DNA from: an uncultured Oscillospiraceae bacterium
GTDB taxonomy: Bacteria > Bacillota > Clostridia > Oscillospirales > Acutalibacteraceae
Length of the DNA: 37,230 nucleotides
Direction: 5' to 3'
NCBI GenBank assembly: GCA_910588935.1
Contig: CAJUSM010000024.1
Span: forward strand, 1 to 37,230
The notes below the pieces were generated by a model, which saw nothing but the letters and a program-made list of their open reading frames with translations, was not told where the DNA came from and searched no databases. A program made the position numbers and the translations under genes. Within the stretch, counting starts at the first letter, position 1. Each line of letters starts with the position of its first letter. Positions 26,150-34,415 of the stretch are shown here, piece by piece.

Positions 26150-27172
26150 ATGGAATCCTTGGTACAGGGCTTGGTTTCAGTGGTGACTCCGGTTTACAAC
26201 GGAGAAGTGCATCTGAGCAGAATGTTGGATTCTGTGCTCGACCAGACATATGACCATATCCAGATGATCCTGGTAGATGATGGTTCTTCCGATGGCACTC
26301 TCAGTCTGGCGGAAAGCTACCAAGAGGCTTTTCTAGAACGAGGCTTTGACTTTTTGGTGCTGCCTGGTCCTCATCAATGTGCTGCCGCTGCCATTAACCG
26401 AGGGCTGCCCCATGTAGTTGGACAGTACTTAATTTGGCCGGACAGTGACGATGTGCTAGAACCGGACTCCATAGAATTGCGGGTCGGGTTTCTCCGGGAT
26501 AACCCAGAATACCACGGGGTTCGCTCCCTTCCCTACTACTTTAACGGAGACACCGGTCTGCCTGCAGACAACTGGGATGAGAAGATGGGAGACATTTCCA
26601 AAGAACGGCTCTTCTGGGACATTCTAGAGTTTCGGACCTATGTGTGCTGCGGCTGTTATATGCTGGAGTCTCGCTATTTGTTCGAGATTTATCCAGAGCG
26701 GAAAATCCCAGAATACAGTATTGGTCAAAATTTCCAAATGCTGCTTCCTTTTATGTATACCCACCGCTGCCCTACGATTTATGAAGCCTTGTACGGTGTT
26801 TGCATCCGCCAGGGTAGCCACTCACGCACACAGTTAAGTCAAGCTCAAGAGGAAAAGAAGTTCCGAGATTATGAGAATCTTGTAGACGATATTGCCCGCA
26901 TCTGCCATATGGGTAAGGCAGAAAAGAAACGGATTTATCGGTGGAAACTCCAGCGTCGCCACCAACTGGCTGTTAAATATGGACAGAAGCGCGCAGCCGT
27001 TGTTCTTAGCCTGCAGCTAGAGGTTAACGGCAGTCATGGAGGCCTGAATACTATAAAAACTTTGGCATGGGCGTGTTTAGGAGGCACTCGACTGGGCGGA
27101 TGGCTGGATAAAAAATACCGCTGGCTGGAGGCCAAACTAAAGGAGAGGAAAAAGGAGGGAATTTCCCGATGA
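26150..27172 (+). CDS. GT2 family glycosyltransferase
   Basis: A 340-residue GT-A enzyme with a GGAAAGGA site before the ATG. Motifs are VSVVTPVYNGEVHL, MILVDDGSSDGT and the metal-binding IWPDSDDVLEPDSI; the acceptor half ends in a basic helical tail (ERKKEG). Transfer of a nucleotide-activated sugar is expected; donor and acceptor are unknown. It overlaps the next GT2 by 4 bases. Confidence 0.85.
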   Translation: MESLVQGLVSVVTPVYNGEVHLSRMLDSVLDQTYDHIQMILVDDGSSDGTLSLAESYQEAFLERGFDFLVLPGPHQCAAAAINRGLPHVVGQYLIWPDSDDVLEPDSIELRVGFLRDNPEYHGVRSLPYYFNGDTGLPADNWDEKMGDISKERLFWDILEFRTYVCCGCYMLESRYLFEIYPERKIPEYSIGQNFQMLLPFMYTHRCPTIYEALYGVCIRQGSHSRTQLSQAQEEKKFRDYENLVDDIARICHMGKAEKKRIYRWKLQRRHQLAVKYGQKRAAVVLSLQLEVNGSHGGLNTIKTLAWACLGGTRLGGWLDKKYRWLEAKLKERKKEGISR

Positions 27173-28188
27173 TTTCCATTATTATTCCCGTTTATAATAC
27201 TGAAGCGTATCTCTCCCGATGTATCCAATCTGTTCTTAATTCATATTATAAGGATTTCGAACTAATTCTTATTAATGATGGTTCCACAGACAACAGCTTA
27301 GCGATTTGCCAAAAGTTTGCCGCCAGAGACAGCCGTATTATTGTGATTGACCAAGACAACCAAGGGGTGTCTGTTGCTCGGAACCGGGGACTAGAGGTCT
27401 GTAAGGGGGAATGGGTGGTCTTTGTCGATTCTGACGACTATATATCTCCGGATTTTTTTAAGATCGTGGCCAAGAGAGAGCATACTCGCTGGGATCTGCT
27501 GATCTTTGACCAGCAATCTGCTCTGGAAAGGGAAAAAGCCTCTGGGGGCACAGCCTCCTATCACGGAGACATGAAAGAAATCGTGAAAAAGATGCTCACC
27601 TTCTCTCCCCTATTTCCCGGGCGGAATGCGGCTTTGCCCTCCCCCTGTGGAAAAGCGTATAGGCGGGAGATCATTTTTCAGAATAGGCTGCGTTTTCCAG
27701 TGGGAATCAAAATTGGCGAAGATCAGATCTTCAATATCTCCTATCTTCTCAGCATCAACGACTGCCTTTACCGACAGAAACCCGTATATTTTTTTCAGGC
27801 TAGGCTCAATTCCGCCACCCATATCTGTCATCCTGACTTTTTAGAGGACAGCTGCCGGTTTGAGCAGCGGCTTAAAGCACTGCTGGAAGAAAGTACTTTT
27901 CCCGCTTTAGAAATTCCGTTTTATACTCACGCTTTAGCAGATATGTCATATGTATTGGTGCGAGGCATTTTTAGTCCCTATAGCCCCAGAAGCTACCGGG
28001 AAAATTGCAGGCTTTGCCAGCAGATGGAGAAGGATCCTATCTTTCAAAAAGCTCTGATGTTCAATAGAGTAAACAAAAGGCCTTTGATTAAGCTTCTGTT
28101 GTTCTTTTTCAAGATGCATTGGTATAGAATTGTAAATTTAATCTGCAAAGCTGGATATGTGTATTTATACCGTGTAAAGCGAATGTAG
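27169..28188 (+). CDS. GT2 family glycosyltransferase, last gene of the operon
   Basis: A 339-residue GT-A enzyme with an AAAGGAGGG site inside the previous gene. Motifs are ISIIIPVYNTEAYLSRCIQS, LILINDGSTDNSL, NQGVSVARNRGLE and FVDSDDYISPDF. The N-terminal half is of the EpsJ/WcaA type common in capsule and exopolysaccharide clusters. A hydrophobic and basic C-terminus (IKLLLFFFKMHWYRIVNLI) may associate with the membrane. The specificity is unknown. After it the operon seems to end. Confidence 0.85.
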   Translation: MISIIIPVYNTEAYLSRCIQSVLNSYYKDFELILINDGSTDNSLAICQKFAARDSRIIVIDQDNQGVSVARNRGLEVCKGEWVVFVDSDDYISPDFFKIVAKREHTRWDLLIFDQQSALEREKASGGTASYHGDMKEIVKKMLTFSPLFPGRNAALPSPCGKAYRREIIFQNRLRFPVGIKIGEDQIFNISYLLSINDCLYRQKPVYFFQARLNSATHICHPDFLEDSCRFEQRLKALLEESTFPALEIPFYTHALADMSYVLVRGIFSPYSPRSYRENCRLCQQMEKDPIFQKALMFNRVNKRPLIKLLLFFFKMHWYRIVNLICKAGYVYLYRVKRM

Positions 28189-28227
28189 CAAAAGTTCTGT
28201 CCCTGCGCCTTATGAGACCACAGAAGT

Positions 28228-28250
28228 AATTCCGAAATGGGATTCTTTTC
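28228..28250 (+). terminator. weak candidate terminator at the end of the polysaccharide operon
   Basis: AATTCC (28228-28233) pairs with GGGATT (28239-28244), including one G-T pair, and is followed by CTTTTC. It is weak, but it sits between the last glycosyltransferase and the tgt promoter. Confidence 0.3.
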
Positions 28251-28263
28251 AGCAGAAAAGGTG

Positions 28264-28292
28264 TTGCATCTTTTCCTTTCGTCTGCTACAAT
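28264..28292 (+). promoter_or_regulatory. sigma-A type promoter of tgt
   Basis: TTGCAT (28264-28269), a 17-base spacer and TACAAT (28287-28292), 31 bases before the tgt ATG. Confidence 0.7.
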
Positions 28293-28323
28293 GAACTGAG
28301 TCAATTTTTACAAGGAGAATTCA

Positions 28324-29454
28324 ATGTATCATTTGTTGAAAACCCAGGGCACTGCCCGTCGTGGACGGCTAGATACCGTCCACGGTTCTGTTCAGACCCC
28401 TGGCTTTATGAATGTAGCTACCGCTGGGGCCATTAAAGGCGCCGTCGATGCCTTTGATCTAAAAGAGCTAGGCTGTCAAGTTCAGCTCTGCAATACCTAC
28501 CACCTCCATCTCCGGCCTGGAGATCAGCTCGTCAGGGAATTGGGCGGTATCCAAAAATTTACTGGCTGGCAGGGACCAGTGCTTACGGACAGTGGTGGCT
28601 TTCAGGTCTTTTCCCTGGCCAAACTCCGGAATATCCGAGAAGAAGGCGTTACTTTTTCTTCCCATATTGATGGCAGAAAAATTTTTATGGGACCTGAGGA
28701 GAGTATGCGCATCCAATCTAATTTAGGCTCTACCATCGCCATGGCCTTTGATGAGTGCGTAGAAAACCCCGCGCCTTATGATTATGCCAAGAATTCCTGT
28801 GCCCGCACCACTCGCTGGCTAGCCCGCTGCAAAGCTGAAATGGAAAAGCTCAACTCCAGTGGCCAGGCCATTAACCCCGAGCAATTGCTCTTTGGCATCA
28901 ATCAGGGCTGTACCTTTACGGATCTTCGTATTGAACACATGAAGCAGATTGCAGACATGGATTTAGACGGTTACGGCATTGGCGGCCTGGCTGTTGGTGA
29001 ACCAGCAGAGGTAATGTATGCCATCATTGAAGCCATTGAACCCTATATGCCACAAAACAAAATACGATATCTCATGGGTGTGGGAACCCCTGTGAATATT
29101 TTAGAGGCTGTCCATCGAGGCGTGGATCTTTTTGACTGCGTTATGCCAACCCGGAACGCACGGCATGGACACGCCTTTACCTCTCAGGGATGCCGTAATT
29201 TACACAATGCTAAGTATTCTTTAGATCAAGCGCCGTTAGATGAATCCTGCCCCTGCCCAGTATGTCAAAAATTTAGCCGAGCCTATATTCACCACCTATT
29301 TCAGGCTGGAGAGATGCTCGCCATGCGTTTGACCGTAATGCACAATCTATTCTTTTATAATGATCTGCTCCGCAGGATACGAGATGCAATAGACGAAAAT
29401 CGATTTGATAAATTCTACCAAGCAAACGTTGAGGTGCTGGGACTGCGGATATAG
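28324..29454 (+). CDS. tgt: queuine/preQ1 tRNA-ribosyltransferase
   Basis: A 376-residue cytoplasmic enzyme that exchanges guanine for the queuosine precursor preQ1 at the wobble position of GUN-anticodon tRNAs. Asp89 in TDSGGFQVFSL is the general base, Asp271 in DLFDCVMPTRNARHG the nucleophile, and GIGGLAVGE recognises the base. The zinc ligands are Cys309, Cys311, Cys314 and His340. The length is normal. AAGGAG precedes the ATG. tgt followed by yajC is a conserved bacterial order. Confidence 0.97.
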   Translation: MYHLLKTQGTARRGRLDTVHGSVQTPGFMNVATAGAIKGAVDAFDLKELGCQVQLCNTYHLHLRPGDQLVRELGGIQKFTGWQGPVLTDSGGFQVFSLAKLRNIREEGVTFSSHIDGRKIFMGPEESMRIQSNLGSTIAMAFDECVENPAPYDYAKNSCARTTRWLARCKAEMEKLNSSGQAINPEQLLFGINQGCTFTDLRIEHMKQIADMDLDGYGIGGLAVGEPAEVMYAIIEAIEPYMPQNKIRYLMGVGTPVNILEAVHRGVDLFDCVMPTRNARHGHAFTSQGCRNLHNAKYSLDQAPLDESCPCPVCQKFSRAYIHHLFQAGEMLAMRLTVMHNLFFYNDLLRRIRDAIDENRFDKFYQANVEVLGLRI

Positions 29455-29480
29455 GCCGCCATATAAAAGGAATATTTTGC

Positions 29481-29509
29481 TTGCAAGTTCCCAGTTTTCC
29501 TGATATAAT
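29481..29509 (+). promoter_or_regulatory. sigma-A type promoter of yajC
   Basis: TTGCAA (29481-29486), a 17-base spacer and TATAAT (29504-29509). Both hexamers and the TTCCTGATATAATCA context match the GH3 promoter at 2826-2854. Confidence 0.75.
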
Positions 29510-29545
29510 CAGTAGTAATCATTGGAAGGGATGTGTTCGCACAAA

Positions 29546-29884
29546 ATGTACAACCTGATGTTACTAGATGCCGCTGCAGCTCCTGCTGGCGGCGGTATGA
29601 GCATGATCGTAATGCTTGCTGTGTATGGCCTATTTTTTGTGGCTCTCTACTTCATTTTCTTTCGCCCCCAGAATAAGAAGAAAAAGAAAGAGGCCGAAAT
29701 GCGCAAAAACGCTCAGGTGGGCGATGAAGTTACTACCATTGGCGGCATTTGCGGAAGAATTGTAGCTGTGAAAGAAGAAAGCGAATCTGTTATTATTGAG
29801 ACAGGCAGTGATAAGTCTAAGCTGCGGGTCAAGCGCTGGGCTATTGGCAGCGTGGATACTGTACACGAGGATGACAATACCTGA
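29546..29884 (+). CDS. yajC: Sec translocon accessory protein YajC
   Basis: About 112 residues with one membrane helix (MSMIVMLAVYGLFFVALYFIFF), the RPQNKKKKK basic block after it, and the conserved VGDEVTTIGGICGRIV beta domain. YajC associates with SecDF in the translocase. The start at 29546 gives MYNLMLLDAAAAPAGGG, typical for the family; the ribosome site GGAAGGG is rather far upstream, so ATG 29531 or TTG 29522 are possible. It has its own promoter although it follows tgt closely. Confidence 0.93.
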   Translation: MYNLMLLDAAAAPAGGGMSMIVMLAVYGLFFVALYFIFFRPQNKKKKKEAEMRKNAQVGDEVTTIGGICGRIVAVKEESESVIIETGSDKSKLRVKRWAIGSVDTVHEDDNT

Positions 29885-30001
29885 AATCCATAACTAACAG
29901 GAACTAGGATCAGAATTTGCAAACCAAATAAAATCAGTTGGTATAAAGAAGCCCTCCGGCACATATGTATTTCGTATACTATGAGCTGTGAGGTCTTTTT
30001 T

Positions 30002-30379
30002 ATGAAATGGATTAGAGCACTTATCCTCTCTGCTGTTATTTGTCTGGTTTCGGTGCTGCTGCTGTTTACCTTAATCGCCTTTGTAGTCAGCCGATCAGGT
30101 TCTCTTCCCCGGGGCTCTCTTGCCCTAATTACCACTTTAGTTGCTTGTGGGGCTTCTTTTCTGTCTGGGCTCATCGCCTCCCTTTCCATGCGGGAAAAGG
30201 GACTGCTTTTAGGTTTAGCTGGAGGAGCAATGCTGTTGGCTGTTGCTGTAATAGTCAGCTTAATAGTTTATCAGGTAGAACTCACCCCAGCCGGCGGGGG
30301 GAAAGCGGCCGCTGTGCTGCTTAGCGGGGCTATTGGCGGTGTACTGGGGGCAAATCACAAACGGAAAGTGAAGTTCTAA
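30002..30379 (+). CDS. TIGR04086 family membrane protein
   Basis: A 125-residue protein with four membrane helices, starting MKWIRALILSAVICLVSVLLLF. GTGAGG lies 8 bases before the ATG at 30002. Proteins of this size and topology commonly follow yajC in Clostridia, and the assignment rests on that context plus the glycine-rich last helix (AVLLSGAIGGVLGA). Function unknown. In many Clostridia the gene for the SCIFF peptide follows, but no such gene is found here. Confidence 0.7.
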   Translation: MKWIRALILSAVICLVSVLLLFTLIAFVVSRSGSLPRGSLALITTLVACGASFLSGLIASLSMREKGLLLGLAGGAMLLAVAVIVSLIVYQVELTPAGGGKAAAVLLSGAIGGVLGANHKRKVKF

Positions 30380-30426
30380 CAGTAATTACAATGCTGTAAT
30401 TTCTGGTTACAACTGTGCAATCTGTA

Positions 30427-30455
30427 TTGAAAAATCTCTCTTACCTCCATATACT
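30427..30455 (+). promoter_or_regulatory. sigma-A type promoter of the DUF4349 gene
   Basis: TTGAAA (30427-30432), a 17-base spacer and TATACT (30450-30455), 37 bases before the ATG. Confidence 0.65.
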
Positions 30456-30491
30456 ATAAGTTAATAAAGTGGAGTGAAGGGAGAGCCCTAT

Positions 30492-31490
30492 ATGAAAAAA
30501 TTTTGGAAAAGCTATTCACTAGTTCTGGTTATTCTATTCTTAGTTCTTTCTCTGGGAGCCTGCGGCGGCAAAAACGACGCTGCAGAATCCACCTATTCTG
30601 AGGACAGCTGGAGCGATATCAATAAAACCAGCAAAGAAACAGAAATCGACGTAGAAACGCCTGAAACAGACGCAGTTGGAGAAGACAACATAGGAGTTAA
30701 TGAAAATGGAAACCAAAAGACCACTGGGCAGAAGCTTATCACCACATCTTATGTAGATGCAGAAACTGAAGCTTATGATCAGTTTATGGAATGGATGGAC
30801 GAATATCTGACTATAGCCGGTGGTTATGTAGAAAATTCCGATGTATATTCCTATGAGGAAAGCCAGCGCAGATGTGACCTAACCATTCGCATACCCGCTG
30901 AGACCCTAGGGGAGTTTTTGGCGCAGATGAGTCTAGAGTGCAATGTATTGCAAAGCTCCCGGCAAGAAGAGGATGTTACTCTAAACTATGTGGACGCGGA
31001 AAGCCACAAGTCTGCCCTTCTGGTGGAACAGGAACGGCTGCTGGAGCTGCTTAGCCAGGCAGAAAATCTAGAAGACATCTTGGCTATTGAGGATAGGCTA
31101 ACCAGTGTACGATATCAACTACAAAATTATGAATCCACTCTTCGGGTGTATGACAATCAGATCAATTATGCCACTCTGCAGCTTTCTTTACGGGAAGTAG
31201 GTGAACTTACCATGCCTCCCTCGGAATCTTGGCTGGCCCGGGCTTGGGCAGGTATGTGCCAAAATGCCAAGGATATTGGTCGTTTTTTTCAGGAGTTTGG
31301 ATTATTCCTGGTAGTTCATTTGCCCACCATACTACTTCTAGGGCTCGTTATCCTTTTAATTCTGTTCTTTACCCGAAAGCCAAGAAAGCGAGCCCAGCAA
31401 CAGCGGGAGATGATCAAAGCCCAGCAAAAGTCTGCCCTGCAAGAAATGGCAAACAATGTGGAAAAAGTCAATGATAACCCTCCATCTTGA
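30492..31490 (+). CDS. DUF4349 domain lipoprotein with C-terminal membrane helix
   Basis: A 332-residue protein. The start at 30492 has AAGGGAG 8 bases upstream and opens a lipoprotein signal with lipobox LGAC (Cys24). An acidic, low-complexity linker follows to about residue 75. The DUF4349 domain begins with KLITTSYVDAETEAYDQF, contains NSDVYSYEE and RIPAETLGEFL, and has a long coiled coil (LLVEQERLLELLSQAENLEDILAIEDRL). Near residues 270-295 comes a membrane helix (LFLVVHLPTILLLGLVILLILFF) with a basic cytoplasmic tail. The role is unknown; the domain occurs in cell-surface proteins. Confidence 0.85.
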   Translation: MKKFWKSYSLVLVILFLVLSLGACGGKNDAAESTYSEDSWSDINKTSKETEIDVETPETDAVGEDNIGVNENGNQKTTGQKLITTSYVDAETEAYDQFMEWMDEYLTIAGGYVENSDVYSYEESQRRCDLTIRIPAETLGEFLAQMSLECNVLQSSRQEEDVTLNYVDAESHKSALLVEQERLLELLSQAENLEDILAIEDRLTSVRYQLQNYESTLRVYDNQINYATLQLSLREVGELTMPPSESWLARAWAGMCQNAKDIGRFFQEFGLFLVVHLPTILLLGLVILLILFFTRKPRKRAQQQREMIKAQQKSALQEMANNVEKVNDNPPS

Positions 31491-31509
31491 TATGCTTTTC
31501 AAGCATATC
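31489..31509 (+). terminator. inverted repeat at the end of the DUF4349 gene
   Basis: GATATGCTT (31489-31497) and AAGCATATC (31501-31509) form a perfect 9-base stem with a 3-base loop overlapping the stop codon. No T run follows, so it may be a weak or Rho-assisted terminator or an RNA stabiliser. Confidence 0.4.
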
Positions 31510-31525
31510 CTGCTATGTTAGAGAA

Positions 31526-31558
31526 GCATTTGCAAATGCCCCCCTTTTGTAGTATAAT
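31526..31558 (+). promoter_or_regulatory. promoter of the DUF3737 gene with a palindrome over the -35 box
   Basis: TTGCAA (31530-31535), a 17-base spacer and TATAAT (31553-31558) form a consensus-like promoter. The -35 box sits inside the perfect 14-base palindrome GCATTTGCAAATGC (31526-31539), a good candidate repressor operator. Confidence 0.6.
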
Positions 31559-31613
31559 AATGGCAGGATGATTTAACTTCTTCCTGTTAAAACTAAGAAA
31601 GGGAGCGTAAAAT

Positions 31614-32468
31614 ATGATAACAAAAATTGAAAACCAAACCTTTGACCAAGAACGCGCTTTATACAATAGTCAAGATATCTTAGTTTATAACTGCAATTTT
31701 GATGGTCCCGCTGATGGGGAGAGCGCTTTTAAGGAAAGTCAGAGTGTGGAGGCAGACCATTGCTTCTTTAACCTTCGTTATCCCTTCTGGCATGATATTG
31801 GTTTGAAAATTAAAAACAGTGAAATGACCGAACTCTGCCGTGCAGCCTTATGGTATTCTCGTAATGTAAGGATTATTAACAGTAAACTTCACGGAATTAA
31901 AGCCTTGCGGGAATGTGGAGATATTAGAATGGATGATTGTTCTATCATCTCCCCTGAATTTGGCTGGTTTGTCCATGGCGTAAAAATGAAAAACTGTTCT
32001 GCCGAAAGCGAATATTTCATGATGCGCTCTGACAACCTTTCCTTTGACAATGTCCAGTTAAAAGGCAAGTATTCCTTTCAGTATATTGAAAATTCCATAT
32101 TTGAAAATTGCAATTTTGATACAAAAGATGCTTTTTGGCACGCTAAAAATATAGTTGTGCGTAATAGTACCATTAATGGCGAGTATCTGGCTTGGTATTC
32201 TGAAAATATCACCTTTGAGAATTGCAAAATCATTGGCACCCAACCCCTTTGCTACTGCAAAGGATTAAAGCTTGTGGATTGTGAAATGATTGGTACTGAT
32301 TTAAGTTTCGAAAAATCCGATGTAGAGGCCACACTTACCGCACCAGTGGTGAGTATCAAAAATCCTCTCTCCGGACGCATATTTGTGCCTTGTGCAGGGA
32401 ATATTATTCGAGATGACCCGGATTCTAAGGGAGAGATCATTTTCACTAAGCAGTGTTGTTGTGCATAA
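31614..32468 (+). CDS. DUF3737 family protein
   Basis: A 284-residue soluble protein with GGGAG before the ATG. The sequence is a series of short repeats of the form (N)C-N/E-F/M/I about every 20-22 residues (YNCNFDG, DHCFFN, KNSEMTEL, NSKLHG, DDCSIIS, KNCSAES, ENCNFDT, RNSTING, ENCKIIG, VDCEMIG), which points to a right-handed beta-helix. This is the pattern of DUF3737 proteins. It has no signal peptide and its function is unknown. It starts 55 bases after its own promoter. Several Cys residues stack within the repeats, as is common in this family. Confidence 0.85.
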   Translation: MITKIENQTFDQERALYNSQDILVYNCNFDGPADGESAFKESQSVEADHCFFNLRYPFWHDIGLKIKNSEMTELCRAALWYSRNVRIINSKLHGIKALRECGDIRMDDCSIISPEFGWFVHGVKMKNCSAESEYFMMRSDNLSFDNVQLKGKYSFQYIENSIFENCNFDTKDAFWHAKNIVVRNSTINGEYLAWYSENITFENCKIIGTQPLCYCKGLKLVDCEMIGTDLSFEKSDVEATLTAPVVSIKNPLSGRIFVPCAGNIIRDDPDSKGEIIFTKQCCCA

Positions 32469-32502
32469 ATCTTTTCTCCTCTTGGCAGCGGACAGGAGAA
32501 CT

Positions 32503-33249
32503 ATGAACACAATTTATTTCTGGGATACCGAATATACTTTACGAACCCGGTCGGTGCCTACGACCGGGTTCAATCATTTTTGCCCAGGACATCTGGCCTG
32601 GATGCTGGCATTAACGCTTTTGATTCTCGTCCTCGTGCCCCTTTATCGCCAATGGTCAAACCATCGCCGACAGCTTTGCCGGCGGATTCTGGCCGGGCTG
32701 CTGGCCGCTGACGAGCTATTTAAATATGGCATAGCAGTATTTGTTGGAGACTTTCGCCCCTCGTTTTTACCGTTACACCTTTGCAGCATCAATATTTTCC
32801 TGATTATTGCCGATGCGATAAAGCCAAACGATCATCTTAGAGAAGTATTATACGCCATCTGTTTGCCAGGAGCATTTTTTGCAATGATTTTTCCTGGCTG
32901 GAACAGTCTGCCGCTGTGGAATGCCCTGTGCATTCACAGCTTTACAGCCCATATTTTGCTGTTTGTATACCCCGTGCTGCTGATTGCCGAAGGCTTTCGC
33001 CCGCGCTTTTGCCGGCTGCTCCGCTGTCTGCCCTGGATGCTGGGGGCAGCGACGTTGGTTTACTGCCTGAACCAATGGTGGGGCACCAACTTCATGTTTC
33101 TGGCCTGGGCAGGAGAGGGAAACCCCTTGGCCTGGTTTGAAAAGCTGCTGGGAACCCCTGGATATTTGGCGGGAATTCCTGTCATCGCGGCGGGATGCTG
33201 GGCAATGCTCTACGGCTTGCCAAAACAAAGGAGCTCCTTCCACAAATAG
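32503..33249 (+). CDS. TIGR02206 (YwaF-like) membrane protein
   Basis: A 248-residue protein with about six or seven membrane helices. The frame runs back to 32383 inside the DUF3737 gene, but AGGAGA just before the ATG at 32503 and the family-like start (FWDTEYTLRTRSVPTTGFNHF) decide the start. Family features are HLAWMLALTLLILVLVPLYRQW, ELFKYGIAVFVGDF, LPLHLCSINIFL and a terminal helix before PKQRSS. Function unknown. It lies 34 bases after the DUF3737 stop and ends before a strong terminator. Confidence 0.8.
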   Translation: MNTIYFWDTEYTLRTRSVPTTGFNHFCPGHLAWMLALTLLILVLVPLYRQWSNHRRQLCRRILAGLLAADELFKYGIAVFVGDFRPSFLPLHLCSINIFLIIADAIKPNDHLREVLYAICLPGAFFAMIFPGWNSLPLWNALCIHSFTAHILLFVYPVLLIAEGFRPRFCRLLRCLPWMLGAATLVYCLNQWWGTNFMFLAWAGEGNPLAWFEKLLGTPGYLAGIPVIAAGCWAMLYGLPKQRSSFHK

Positions 33250-33318
33250 TACTGATATCAGAAGCAAAGCTTCCACCCCCTGCCTCGCGGCCCGCCGCCG
33301 GGCAAGCTTGAAATTGTA

Positions 33319-33358
33319 AGCCTCCGGGAACCGCGCAGCCGGCCCCCGGAGGTTTTTT
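33319..33358 (+). terminator. strong Rho-independent terminator
   Basis: CCTCCGGG (33321-33328) pairs with CCCGGAGG (33345-33352), followed by six T (33353-33358). It serves the plus-strand genes and faces the end of the minus-strand DUF4179 gene. Confidence 0.85.
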
Positions 33359-33362
33359 CTGT

Positions 33363-34415
33363 TTATTCCAGAGGAATTTCTATCCCCTCCACCGTTACAG
33401 AAGCGATCTCGTCCAAAGAAACCGGCCGGTCAAAGTAAAGGATGGTATAGCCCGCGCAGCCCCCGTCCTCTCCGGGATTGTCCACATCCAAGTTGCCACC
33501 TGCTCCTTGAATATTGGTCTCTGCACTGTAGTGTGGCAGGGCAATTTTCATACCGTCTATGGTCTTCATCTCTATATCCAACTCGCTAAGGCGATTGATC
33601 AGAGCAATATCCCCATGCCGCACTGCTGTTCTTTCCACATCCCAATCACGATCACCGGGATATGCGGTGAATTTCGCCATGATGGACAGAGGCGAAACCG
33701 TAACCTCTTCGATCCGGAGGGGAATACCGGTAGCCTCCGCCTCCTGGCCGCCCGGCAGCTCCACGGTCAGGTCCTCGTAATCCACGTCAAACTCCAGGGT
33801 CCAGGTACCGGCAATGGTTTTTTCCCGCAAAAGCTGACGAGGATTAAGCACCAATCGTTCTAGAGTCAGTTTTACGGGTTCATCGGAAAACCCTTCATCG
33901 TGCATAAATTGCATCCGAATCTGTATGGTGTCGTCCCCTGGCTCCAGATCCATTGCTCCCCAACTGGAGCCGCCCAGTCCTTTTAGACAGCCCCCCGGAA
34001 CGACTTTGTCCAACTCTAGGGTATTTTCATCCAAGCCCTCCATGTGTATGCTCAGCAGCATCATGTAAATGTGCCGATCCCGCAAAGCGGAATCCACTGT
34101 AATGGTAACCCCATTGCTCACGGCACTCACTCCCACCTGCTGGCCCATTTTCTCTACCAACTCCATGTCCAGGGGTCCTACCTTATCCGGCAGGCGGAAC
34201 ATGGCGGTAAAAGGATCCTCCACCTGATGGAAAACACCCATACTAGCCCCCGCGCCTACTGCGGCCACAAGCACCAGCACGGCAGCCAGGGCAGCAGCAA
34301 CCCAGCGGCTCCAGCGTCGGGATCTTCCCAGAGTTCTCCCCTTCCCTGGTCTGGCCTCGTTGATCAGGTCGTCGCTGAGATTCCCCATAGCATTTAACAG
34401 CTTATCGCTTTTCAT
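33363..34415 (-). CDS. DUF4179 anti-sigma factor
   Basis: A 350-residue single-pass membrane protein. The cytoplasmic N-terminus (about 1-36, DDLINEARP then a basic stretch) is followed by a helix at 37-59 and a large extracytoplasmic DUF4179 domain rich in beta strands. It overlaps the sigma factor gene upstream by 4 bases (translational coupling). Proteins of this type hold the partner ECF sigma factor at the membrane until a surface signal releases it; the signal here is unknown. The extracytoplasmic part has no recognisable catalytic motif. Confidence 0.83.
   Translation of the reverse strand: MKSDKLLNAMGNLSDDLINEARPGKGRTLGRSRRWSRWVAAALAAVLVLVAAVGAGASMGVFHQVEDPFTAMFRLPDKVGPLDMELVEKMGQQVGVSAVSNGVTITVDSALRDRHIYMMLLSIHMEGLDENTLELDKVVPGGCLKGLGGSSWGAMDLEPGDDTIQIRMQFMHDEGFSDEPVKLTLERLVLNPRQLLREKTIAGTWTLEFDVDYEDLTVELPGGQEAEATGIPLRIEEVTVSPLSIMAKFTAYPGDRDWDVERTAVRHGDIALINRLSELDIEMKTIDGMKIALPHYSAETNIQGAGGNLDVDNPGEDGGCAGYTILYFDRPVSLDEIASVTVEGIEIPLE

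Noticed and set aside
32848..33276. 142-residue minus-strand frame opposite the TIGR02206 gene
   Set aside because: Shadow of a membrane protein gene, with no ribosome site or recognisable domain.
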